NCBI GenBank assembly: GCA_900770225.1
Contig: CAAGJU010000273.1
Location: forward strand, 1 to 6,605
Direction of reading: 5' to 3'
DNA: 6,605 bases
From: Lachnospiraceae bacterium
GTDB taxonomy: Bacteria; Bacillota; Clostridia; Lachnospirales; Lachnospiraceae
This document shows positions 1-5,260 of this stretch, one piece after another. A program made the position numbers and the translations under genes. Below the pieces are notes generated by a model. The model did not search any database, was not told the origin of the DNA, and saw only the letters and a list, made by a program, of their open reading frames with translations. Position 1 is the first letter of the stretch. Every line of letters begins with the position of its first letter.

Positions 1-192
1 CCTTGCAATGAATGTGCCAAGTCCATCATTCAGTGCGGCATCAAGCGGATTGTCTATGAATCAGACAAGTATGCCGATACGGAAGCGATGAAGGCTTCGC
101 GACGCATGCTGGAGGCGGCTGGCATCGAACTGATCCGCATTCCCAATACCATCAAGCTCCACGTGGAAAAGGTCCCGAATACTTCGCTGTAA
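1..192 (+). CDS. dCMP deaminase (ComEB-like), C-terminal 63 residues
   Basis: This is the 3' end of a gene cut by the window edge; frame 1 is open from base 1 to a TAA at 190-192. The visible protein begins PCNECAKSIIQCGIKRIVY and continues with KYADTEAMKASRRMLEAAG. The PCxxC motif (visible residues 2 and 5) supplies the two cysteine zinc ligands of the cytidine/deoxycytidylate deaminase fold. The His-Ala-Glu half of the active site would lie upstream, outside the window. The spacing after PCxxC and the KYADT...ASRRML segment resemble Firmicutes deoxycytidylate deaminases, which convert dCMP to dUMP in the cytosol for dTMP synthesis. TadA-type tRNA deaminases usually read PCxMCAGA here, so they fit less well. 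It shares a terminator with the convergent kinase gene and has no evident link to the uronate genes. The gene name comEB is not assigned because only the C-terminus is visible. Confidence 0.85.
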   Translation, partial: PCNECAKSIIQCGIKRIVYESDKYADTEAMKASRRMLEAAGIELIRIPNTIKLHVEKVPNTSL

Positions 193-207
193 ACAATCAA
201 CTAATAA

Positions 208-234
208 CGTCCGCCGGCTGGCGGACGCTTTCAG
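208..234. terminator. Bidirectional hairpin terminator between the dCMP deaminase and IolC-like kinase genes
   Basis: There is a perfect 8-bp GC-rich stem, CGTCCGCC at 208-215 and GGCGGACG at 220-227, with a four-base GGCT loop. On the + strand it is followed by CTTTCAGTT, a modest U-rich tail. On the - strand it is followed by TTATTAGTTGATTG, which is also U-rich. It lies 15 bases after the deaminase stop and about 10 bases after the kinase stop, so it probably ends both convergent transcripts. Confidence 0.75.
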
Positions 235-237
235 TTG

Positions 238-1272
238 TCAGATTTTCGCTGCCTGTTCTCCATACTGTTTCTTTTCTTCATCGATGAACTGTTGCACTTC
301 TTCCGTGGTCGGAAGGGAATCGGAACAGTTGTTGGCGCGTACCATCATGCTTGCTTCGGCGGACCCGAATTCAAGACACCTCAGCATGTCCCAGCCCTGA
401 TAGATTCCATACAGGAAGCCGGACGCATACCCGTCTCCGCCGCCGAATCCCTTGCGGGCAGTGACGGGGAAGGGGCGGATGGAGTATTTCTGACCATCGG
501 CTGTATAGGCTGTTGATCCCTGCATTCCATGCTTGATGACGCATACTCTGGCGTTAAATTTCTGCCAGTACGCTGCGCTTTCCTCATCGCTCATTCCCGG
601 GCGGATCAGTCGTTCCGTGAGATCAAATTCTTCGCGCGATCCCATGATGATCGATGCCTGACGGGCAGCCAGCGTATAGTAGATGCTGATTTCATCGGGA
701 TTCTTCCAGTTGTATTTTCGATAATCAATATCGAAGATCACCGGCGTATGAACCTTTTCAGCATACATCATGGCTTTCAGGGCAGCTTCGCGGCTCGGCG
801 ACTGGGCGAGGGCACAGCCCGAGATCAGCAGTGCCTTGGCTGAGGCGATGTATTCCTCATCAACAGCGTCGACATCCAGACTGAGATCCGCGGCCATGTT
901 CCGGTACATCAGGATGCTGCTCTGGGCAGGAGAACGCATCTCCGTAAAGGTCAGACCGAGTTTTTCACCATGCTTTGCCCGGACGATGTGACTTGTATCA
1001 ATGCCATGATCGGCGAAGTAATCGGTCACGAAGTCGCCGAACTGATCGTCGCTGACCATCCCGATGAAGCCGACGTTCATGCCGTGCTTCCGGGTGCCGA
1101 TGGCAATATTGGCAGGGGATCCGCCAACATACATTTCAAAATTGTGGACATTCTTCAGGGGCTTGAAATCTTCTTTGACCTTGTCATTCCAGGCGGGGTT
1201 GAAGTCAATCGCAATGCGGCCAAGAAGGATCAGATCCAGCGGCCTGCTTTGATCCAGATGAATGTATTCCAT
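238..1272 (-). CDS. PfkB-family sugar kinase, IolC-like (5-dehydro-2-deoxygluconokinase type)
   Basis: A ribokinase/PfkB-fold cytosolic ATP-dependent kinase of 344 residues; IolC proteins are usually about 325-340. The start at 1272 was chosen because it places the first beta strand (LILLGRIAIDF, residues 14-24) where IolC homologues have it. The frame stays open upstream, antisense to uxaC, but that part looks like no known protein. The substrate-side glycine motif YVGGSPANIAIG is at 48-59. ILMYRNMAADL (120-130) and SGCALAQSPSREA (151-163) are IolC-like segments. The ATP/catalytic motif GFGGGDGYASGF is at 275-286, with Asp280 as the expected base; it reads GGGD where the usual PfkB form is GAGD. 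The ribosome binding site is weak (AAAGAAG, 1280-1286, 7 bases from ATG), unlike the strong sites elsewhere here. IolC phosphorylates 5-dehydro-2-deoxy-D-gluconate in myo-inositol breakdown, but no other iol gene is present and the divergent neighbour is uxaC, so the true substrate may differ. The family call is firm; the substrate is not. Confidence 0.85.
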   Translation of the reverse strand: MEYIHLDQSRPLDLILLGRIAIDFNPAWNDKVKEDFKPLKNVHNFEMYVGGSPANIAIGTRKHGMNVGFIGMVSDDQFGDFVTDYFADHGIDTSHIVRAKHGEKLGLTFTEMRSPAQSSILMYRNMAADLSLDVDAVDEEYIASAKALLISGCALAQSPSREAALKAMMYAEKVHTPVIFDIDYRKYNWKNPDEISIYYTLAARQASIIMGSREEFDLTERLIRPGMSDEESAAYWQKFNARVCVIKHGMQGSTAYTADGQKYSIRPFPVTARKGFGGGDGYASGFLYGIYQGWDMLRCLEFGSAEASMMVRANNCSDSLPTTEEVQQFIDEEKKQYGEQAAKI

Positions 1273-1305
1273 GTGTATTCTTCTTTCTGTTGGTTTGGTA
1301 CTATC

Positions 1306-1311
1306 ATTATA
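1306..1311 (-). promoter_or_regulatory. Probable -10 box of the IolC-like kinase gene
   Basis: Read on the - strand, these bases are a perfect TATAAT, 33 bases upstream of the kinase ATG. At 16-19 bp spacing there is no good -35 box; the best options are AAATGC or AAAATG. A perfect -10 with a poor -35 suggests dependence on an activator. The large palindrome at 1344-1369 would sit roughly 45-70 bases upstream of the expected start site, an activator-like position. This last point is inference. Confidence 0.5.
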
Positions 1312-1320
1312 GAGAATATG

Positions 1321-1382
1321 ACAGCAGAGCATTTTCTTCTTTGCAAAGATCATGAAATCATGAACTTTGTATTTTCTGCTGT
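1321..1382. repeat. Outer 8-bp inverted repeat enclosing the palindrome
   Basis: ACAGCAGA at 1321-1328 is the exact reverse complement of TCTGCTGT at 1375-1382. The pair encloses the 26-bp palindrome, but the centres differ by about 5 bp. In a uxaC leader transcript the two would nest as an 8-bp outer stem, an asymmetric internal loop (15 and 5 bases) and the inner hairpin, ending just before the AAAGGA at 1387-1392. This could expose or hide the ribosome binding site, or the repeats could be spaced DNA half-sites. An 8-bp match at this distance could also arise by chance. Confidence 0.4.
1344..1369. promoter_or_regulatory. 26-bp near-perfect palindrome in the iolC-like/uxaC divergent region (candidate operator)
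   Basis: The left arm CAAAGATCATGA (1344-1355) and right arm TCATGAACTTTG (1358-1369) are reverse complements with one mismatch (A1349 against A1364), around a two-base AA centre. The left flank also forms CTTTGCAAAG (1339-1348), a perfect 10-bp palindrome, so CTTTG/CAAAG half-sites occur three times. It lies between two divergent genes, with its right edge 41 bases before the uxaC ATG. It lacks the central CG of typical LacI-family operators and does not match the sites near kdgA, so a different regulator (perhaps GntR-type) is more likely. As RNA in the uxaC leader it could also fold as a hairpin. Symmetry is seen directly; the regulatory role is inferred. Confidence 0.55.
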
Positions 1383-1410
1383 TTAGAAAGGATGATTTGC
1401 AATCGACACT

Positions 1411-2868
1411 ATGAAGGAATATATGGGGCTTGATTTCCTGCTGGAAACAGAAACGGCGAAGCATCTGTATCATGCCTATGCGGAAAATCTTCCGATCATT
1501 GATTATCACTGTCATCTTCCTCCAAAGGATATCTATGAGAATACGCGCTTCAGCAATCTTGCCCAGGTCTGGCTTGGCGGGCATCAGAAGAACGCCGACG
1601 GAAGTGATTACTACTATGGGGATCATTACAAGTGGCGTCTGATGCGTGCCAATGGAGTTCCTGAGGCCTATATTACCGGTGATCAGCCGGACCGCGATCG
1701 TTTTCAGTATTTCTGTGAAACGCTGGAGAAGACCATCGGAAATCCGATGAATCACTGGTGCCAGCTGGAGCTGCATAAGTATTTCGGCATCGATGATGTC
1801 ATCTGCGGATCGAATGCCCAGAAAATCTGGGACAGGGCAAATGATCAGCTGCACAACGATCCCCGCTGCACCTGCCGCGGCATGATTGAGGCTTCCAATG
1901 TCCGCTTCATCGGTACGACAGATGATCCGGCGGACTCGCTGGAATGGCATCAGAAGATCAGAGAAGATGGCAGCTTTGCACCGATTGTGGCACCTTCCTT
2001 CCGTCCGGATCAGGCTCTGAATATTCAGAAGCCTGCCTTTGCCGGTTATATGAAAAAGCTTGGTGCAGCGGCGAAAATGGAAATCAACAGTGCCGCCGAT
2101 GTGGAGAACGCTCTGGAAAATCGGCTCGACTTCTTTGTAAGCCTTGGCTGCCGCGCTTCGGATCATGGTGTGGAAGCAGTGATGCATACCGCTTCCTGGG
2201 ACAATGAGAAGCGTGCCGATGAAGTATTCCGCAGGGCCATGGCAGGGGAAGCAATCAGTGATCAGGATCGCGATGACTGGCAGAGCTGGCTTCTGTATCA
2301 GCTTGCCTGCATGTACAGCGCACGTGACGTCGTGATGCAGCTGCACTACAATGCGCTGCGTAACACCAACGAAAAGTACTTCCATATGCTTGGCGCAGAT
2401 ACGGGCTTTGATGCGATGGGCGCCCATGACTGCATCGCCGGTATTCAGGGTCTGCTGTCGGATCTGACGGCTGCGGATCAGTGTCCAAAGGTGATTCTTT
2501 ATTCTCTGAATCCGGAAGACTATGATGCCCTTGCGGTCATTGCCGGGTGCTTCCAGCAGGATGCCCGTGTCGCCAGCCGCATTCAGCTTGGGGCTGCCTG
2601 GTGGTTTGCGGATACGAAGGATGGCATGGAACGTCAGCTTCATGCGTGGGGTCGTCTTGGTGTGCTCGGGAATTTTGTAGGCATGCTGACGGATTCGCGC
2701 AGCTTCTTAAGCTATACGCGTCATGAGTATTTCCGCCGCATTCTGTGCAATACCATCGGCAGCTGGGTTGAAAATGGCGAGTTCCCCAATGACGATGCAC
2801 TTCTGAAGCCGATCGTGGAAGGCATCTGCTGCTATAACGCGGAAAAGTATTTCCATATTCCTGAGTGA
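1411..2868 (+). CDS. uxaC: Uronate isomerase (glucuronate/galacturonate isomerase)
   Basis: A cytosolic amidohydrolase-superfamily enzyme of 485 residues; the E. coli enzyme is about 470. It interconverts D-glucuronate with D-fructuronate and D-galacturonate with D-tagaturonate, the first intracellular step of hexuronate use. Visible hallmarks are the metal-binding IIDYHCHL (residues 29-36, His33 and His35), IYENTRFSNLAQVW (41-54), APSFRPDQALNI (194-205), HTASWDNE (259-266), MQLHYNALRNTN (309-320), GAAWWFADTKDGM (394-406) and LTDSRSFLSYTRHEYFRR (426-443), whose Asp427 is the expected late metal/catalytic aspartate. The start was chosen because Firmicutes UxaC proteins begin MK-F/Y-M--DFLL. 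The AAAGGA at 1387-1392 is 18 bases away, longer than usual, so a start at codon 5 (1423) is possible. It is divergent from the IolC-like kinase gene and followed by its own terminator. All family landmarks are intact; no frameshift is seen. Confidence 0.97.
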   Translation: MKEYMGLDFLLETETAKHLYHAYAENLPIIDYHCHLPPKDIYENTRFSNLAQVWLGGHQKNADGSDYYYGDHYKWRLMRANGVPEAYITGDQPDRDRFQYFCETLEKTIGNPMNHWCQLELHKYFGIDDVICGSNAQKIWDRANDQLHNDPRCTCRGMIEASNVRFIGTTDDPADSLEWHQKIREDGSFAPIVAPSFRPDQALNIQKPAFAGYMKKLGAAAKMEINSAADVENALENRLDFFVSLGCRASDHGVEAVMHTASWDNEKRADEVFRRAMAGEAISDQDRDDWQSWLLYQLACMYSARDVVMQLHYNALRNTNEKYFHMLGADTGFDAMGAHDCIAGIQGLLSDLTAADQCPKVILYSLNPEDYDALAVIAGCFQQDARVASRIQLGAAWWFADTKDGMERQLHAWGRLGVLGNFVGMLTDSRSFLSYTRHEYFRRILCNTIGSWVENGEFPNDDALLKPIVEGICCYNAEKYFHIPE

Positions 2869-2910
2869 CAGGAAGAAAAGCAAATAATCAAAACCAATAA
2901 ATACATCAGG

Positions 2911-2939
2911 CTGTCAGAACGGTTGTCCTGACAGTTTTC
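2911..2939 (+). terminator. Rho-independent terminator of uxaC
   Basis: CTGTCAG (2911-2917) pairs with CTGACAG (2928-2934). The stem extends by two more pairs past one mismatch to a GGTT loop, and TTTTC follows at once. It lies about 40 bases after the uxaC stop and points in the uxaC direction. Confidence 0.75.
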
Positions 2940-2960
2940 ATAAGGCGGGGCTGGCAAAAG

Positions 2961-3006
2961 AAAAGAGACTGTTCTGATCACAATGGATCCTGGAACAATC
3001 TCTTTT
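2961..3006 (-). terminator. Long hairpin terminator of the kdgA-kdgK operon
   Basis: AAAAGAGA-C-TGTTC (2961-2974) pairs with GAACA-A-TCTCTTTT (2993-3006): 13 pairs and one mismatch. The 18-base loop contains a further GATC/GATC pairing (2976-2979 with 2986-2989). On the - strand the stem is followed by CTTTTG, extending the U-rich run of the arm. It begins 22 bases after the kdgK stop. The symmetric A- and T-rich stem ends may also let it work weakly on the + strand as a backup for uxaC. Confidence 0.75.
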
Positions 3007-3028
3007 CAAGGGAGGAGTATCGGATTGA

Positions 3029-4054
3029 TTACCTCTGCACACGACCAGAGGTGTTTCCGCCGGCAAGGGAGAGAACTTCGCTCTCCGATACGCAGTTGAA
3101 GTCACCTGGCAGAGTGTGCTTGAGAGCGGATGCCGCAACGGCAAACTCGAGTGCCTTCTGCGGATCATGCCACTTGAGCAGACCATGGATCAGGCCGCCG
3201 GAGAAGCTGTCGCCGCCGCCGACACGGTCAACGATCGGGACAATTTCATAGTGACGGGATTCATAGAACTGCTTTCCATCATAGAGCAGAGCCTTCCAGC
3301 CATTGTCGGAAGCACTGTGGCTTTCACGCAGGGTGGAAGCGACGATCTCGAAGCCGAACTTCTTTGCCATCTGTTCGAAGATGGTGTGATAGCCGGCCGC
3401 ATCGGTGCTGCCGTGTTCCACATCGCAATCCGGTGTAAAGCCAAGGCACTTCTGCGCATCTTCTTCGTTGCCGATGCATACGTCAACATACTGCATCAGC
3501 GGCGTCATGACTTTCTGTGCCTCTTCCTCGGTCCAAAGCTTCTTGCGGTAGTTGAGATCGCAGGATACCCTGACACCATGTTTCCTGGCTTCCTTGCAGG
3601 CGACTTCCGTCAGCTTTGCGCTCTTTGCAGAAATTGCCGGCGTAATGCCGGACCAATGGAACCAATCAGCACCGGTGAAGATGGCATCCCAGTCAAAGTC
3701 TTCCGGATCCGCTTCTGCAATCGCCGAACCGGCACGGTCATAGATGACCTTGGAAGGGCGCAGGGAAGCACCGTTTTCCGCATAGTAGATGCCAACACGA
3801 TTGCCGCCGCGGGCAATGTATTCCGTATGAACACCATAGCGGCGCAGAGAATTGACGGCCGCCTGACCGATTTCATGTTCCGGAAGCTTGGTTACGTAAT
3901 AAGCGTCATCGCCATAGTTGGCCAGCGATACAGCGACATTCGCCTCGCCGCCGCCCCAGATGACATCGAAGCGGTCCGCCTGCAGAAAGCGCTGCGAAGG
4001 GTCGGCCGGTGTCAGCCTGAGCATGATTTCACCAAGAGTTACAACCTTTGTCAT
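3029..4054 (-). CDS. kdgK: 2-dehydro-3-deoxygluconokinase (KDG kinase), PfkB family
   Basis: A 341-residue ribokinase-fold cytosolic enzyme. It phosphorylates 2-keto-3-deoxy-D-gluconate (KDG) to KDPG, the substrate of the aldolase encoded just upstream. Landmarks are the N-terminal strand VVTLGEIMLRLTP (4-16), the glycine motif WGGGEANVAVSLA (33-45), YYAENGASLRPSKVIYDR (90-107, a typical KDG kinase sugar-binding segment), CDLNYRKKLW (165-174), IGNEEDA (194-200) and the ATP/catalytic motif DRVGGGDSFSGGLIHGLL (276-293) with catalytic Asp282. An AAAGGA ribosome binding site (4064-4069) lies 9 bases before ATG. Its last base is also the first + strand base of the kdgA stop codon, and only 14 bases separate the genes, so the two are probably co-transcribed and translationally coupled. 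Length and motifs match Firmicutes KdgK proteins. Fructokinase is a remote alternative, made unlikely by the aldolase partner. Confidence 0.93.
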   Translation of the reverse strand: MTKVVTLGEIMLRLTPADPSQRFLQADRFDVIWGGGEANVAVSLANYGDDAYYVTKLPEHEIGQAAVNSLRRYGVHTEYIARGGNRVGIYYAENGASLRPSKVIYDRAGSAIAEADPEDFDWDAIFTGADWFHWSGITPAISAKSAKLTEVACKEARKHGVRVSCDLNYRKKLWTEEEAQKVMTPLMQYVDVCIGNEEDAQKCLGFTPDCDVEHGSTDAAGYHTIFEQMAKKFGFEIVASTLRESHSASDNGWKALLYDGKQFYESRHYEIVPIVDRVGGGDSFSGGLIHGLLKWHDPQKALEFAVAASALKHTLPGDFNCVSESEVLSLAGGNTSGRVQR

Positions 4055-4068
4055 AATTGTCTGTCCTT

Positions 4069-5034
4069 TCAGTCATTGACCAGATGAATTGCGAAGCCGC
4101 CGATCTCGTCCTTAAAGTAGATGAACTTCAGATCGCCATTGGCGTCGTAAGCTGCCGAATCTTCGTCAAACGCATAGCCAAGGGTACGGAAGTAGGCTGC
4201 TGCCCGCTCTGTGGAGTGAACGCCGATGGCGATGTGGCCATGGGTTCCCTTGTGCGGATTGACCATGATTTCAACCAGCTCACTGCCAAAGTAGCCCTTG
4301 CTGGTTTCACGGACACTGCCCGCAAACAGCTTTGCAAACGCATCGGCTGTCTCTCTTCCTTCGGCTTCACTGCAGTTGACACCGACATGCTTGATATGCA
4401 TGCCCAGCATCTTCAGCACCGCATCGTGCGAGATACGTTCAATTTCATCGAATTTGCCGGCATCGATCAGCGCCGACTTCACCATCCAGGTGCCGCCGAC
4501 CGCGAAGATCTTTGGATCATTGAGGTAGTCGAGCATATTGTCCGTATTGACACCGCCGGTCGGCAGGAATGTCATATTGCGGTACGGACCGCACAGAGCC
4601 TTGATCGTCTTGAGGCCCCCAAGCTGCTCAGCAGGGAAGAATTTGACCGTATGCAGACCAAGCGCAAGCGCCTGTTCGATTTCGCTGGCCGTCGAAATAC
4701 CCGGAATCATCGGCAGACCTTTGCTCAGAACGTAGGATACGATTTCCGGATTCAGACCCGGCGAGACGATGAATTCCGCACCTGCATCAATGGCGGAATC
4801 CACCTGTTCCTTTGTCAGAACCGTTCCGGCTCCGACGAGCATCTGCGGGCAGGCCTTCTTCATTTCGATCATTGCGTCATGGGCAGCAGCTGTACGGAAG
4901 GTTACCTCCGCAACAGGAAGGCCGCCGGCACACAGTGCCCTCGCAAGCGGGGCCGCATCTTCGACACGGTTGAGGGCAATGGCAGGGATAATGCCGATGC
5001 CGTGCATTTTCTTCATGATTTCTTCGTTGTTCAT
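4069..5034 (-). CDS. kdgA: KDPG/KHG aldolase with fused C-terminal VOC (glyoxalase-like) domain
   Basis: A two-domain cytosolic protein of 321 residues; single-domain KDPG aldolases are about 205-215. Residues 1-208 form a class I aldolase TIM barrel: IIPAIA (15-20), AEVTFRT (42-48, Glu43 the expected acid/base and Arg47 for phosphate), VGAGTV (67-72), SPGLNP (91-96), PGISTASE (111-118), HTVKFFPAE (128-136, Lys131 the Schiff-base lysine) and FLPTGGV (156-162). It cleaves KDPG to pyruvate and glyceraldehyde-3-phosphate. Residues 211-321 look like a VOC domain: IKHVGVNC (214-221), GYFGSELVEIMVNP (247-260), HGHIAIGVHS (265-274), RAAAYFRTLGYAF (277-289) and FIYFKDEIGGFAIHLVN (304-320). By position, possible metal ligands are His216, Glu255, His267 and His317, the last where glyoxalases usually have Glu. 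Its role is unknown. The ribosome binding site AAAGGA (5041-5046) is 6 bases from ATG. It is the first gene of the operon with kdgK, under a LacI-type operator. Aldolase call firm; VOC call good but from pattern only. Confidence 0.93.
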   Translation of the reverse strand: MNNEEIMKKMHGIGIIPAIALNRVEDAAPLARALCAGGLPVAEVTFRTAAAHDAMIEMKKACPQMLVGAGTVLTKEQVDSAIDAGAEFIVSPGLNPEIVSYVLSKGLPMIPGISTASEIEQALALGLHTVKFFPAEQLGGLKTIKALCGPYRNMTFLPTGGVNTDNMLDYLNDPKIFAVGGTWMVKSALIDAGKFDEIERISHDAVLKMLGMHIKHVGVNCSEAEGRETADAFAKLFAGSVRETSKGYFGSELVEIMVNPHKGTHGHIAIGVHSTERAAAYFRTLGYAFDEDSAAYDANGDLKFIYFKDEIGGFAIHLVND

Positions 5035-5051
5035 GGGATTTCCTTTCTTTG

Positions 5052-5065
5052 GTAAACCGGTATAC
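5052..5065. promoter_or_regulatory. LacI-type operator at the kdgA-kdgK promoter
   Basis: GTAAACCGGTATAC is a 14-bp palindrome with one mismatched pair and a central CG, the usual form of LacI/GalR-family operators. It covers the expected start point of the kdgA promoter (about 5063). A near copy lies in front of the regulator gene at 5233-5246 (12 of 14 positions identical). This placement suits repression. Confidence 0.65.
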
Positions 5066-5069
5066 TTAA

Positions 5070-5098
5070 ACTCTAGTTCCAGCCCTGCAGGTTGTCAA
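5070..5098 (-). promoter_or_regulatory. Promoter of the kdgA-kdgK operon
   Basis: On the - strand there is a perfect TTGACA -35 box (5098 to 5093), a 17-bp spacer and TAGAGT (5075 to 5070, 4 of 6) as -10. Transcription would start near 5063, inside the operator, and leave a leader of about 28 bases. Immediately upstream, a 20-base run is all purine on the - strand (5106-5125, A-rich), which could act as an UP-like element; that is inference. Confidence 0.65.
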
Positions 5099-5195
5099 TG
5101 GAAAATTCCTTCTTTCTCTTTTTCTGCCGCATTCCAGTTTTCACATCCAGTTCTTTGTTCAGCAGATAAGAGGATGGTGTACAGCTGAATTTTCG

Positions 5196-5223
5196 TTGAC
5201 ATGAGCTTGCACAACGGTATAAC
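5196..5223 (+). promoter_or_regulatory. Promoter of the LacI-family regulator gene
   Basis: A perfect TTGACA (5196-5201), a 16-bp spacer and TATAAC (5218-5223, 5 of 6) give a strong sigma-A-type promoter, with a start expected near 5230. The -10 box lies within CGGTATAAC, which repeats the right half of the kdgA operator (CGGTATA), so a second weak regulator contact here is possible. Confidence 0.7.
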
Positions 5224-5232
5224 GTAGATTTA

Positions 5233-5246
5233 GTAAACGGGTTTAT
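5233..5246. promoter_or_regulatory. LacI-type operator in front of the regulator gene (autoregulation)
   Basis: GTAAACGGGTTTAT contains TAAAC and GTTTA arms around GG, and matches the kdgA operator at 12 of 14 positions. It lies just downstream of the expected start point and 14 bases before the regulator ATG, so binding would block the regulator's own transcription. A catabolite-repression (cre) site is an alternative reading, but the match to the cre consensus is poorer than the match to the sister site. Confidence 0.6.
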
Positions 5247-5260
5247 CACGGAGGCAGCCC

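Noticed and set aside
1423..1425. Alternative uxaC start at the fifth codon
   Set aside because: Its upstream AAGGA (1414-1418) is only 4 bases away, and family members normally begin with the MK-F/Y-M segment. The start at 1411 is preferred, although its own ribosome binding site is unusually distant.
1273..2643. Long open frame on the - strand running upstream of the kinase start, across the promoter region and antisense to most of uxaC
   Set aside because: It is in frame with the kinase, but the extra residues show no domain-like pattern and lie opposite a clearly conserved uxaC. Kinase homology starts near 1272, and a TATAAT and a ribosome binding site support that start. It is best read as a codon-bias shadow.
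2869..3028. Possible small gene in the uxaC/kdgK convergent spacer
   Set aside because: The 160 bases are largely taken up by two hairpin terminators. No start with a ribosome binding site and a plausible frame was seen.
5233..5246. Catabolite-repression (cre) site in front of the regulator gene
   Set aside because: The match to the cre consensus is partial, lacking the expected TG and CA ends, whereas the site matches the kdgA operator at 12 of 14 positions. A CcpA role is not excluded, but local autoregulation is the better reading.
5035..5260. Riboswitch or small RNA in the 226-bp gap between kdgA and the regulator gene
   Set aside because: The leaders predicted from the promoters are only about 30 bases long, too short for a riboswitch. 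The middle is a pyrimidine-rich stretch without strong hairpins, and promoters and operators account for the region.
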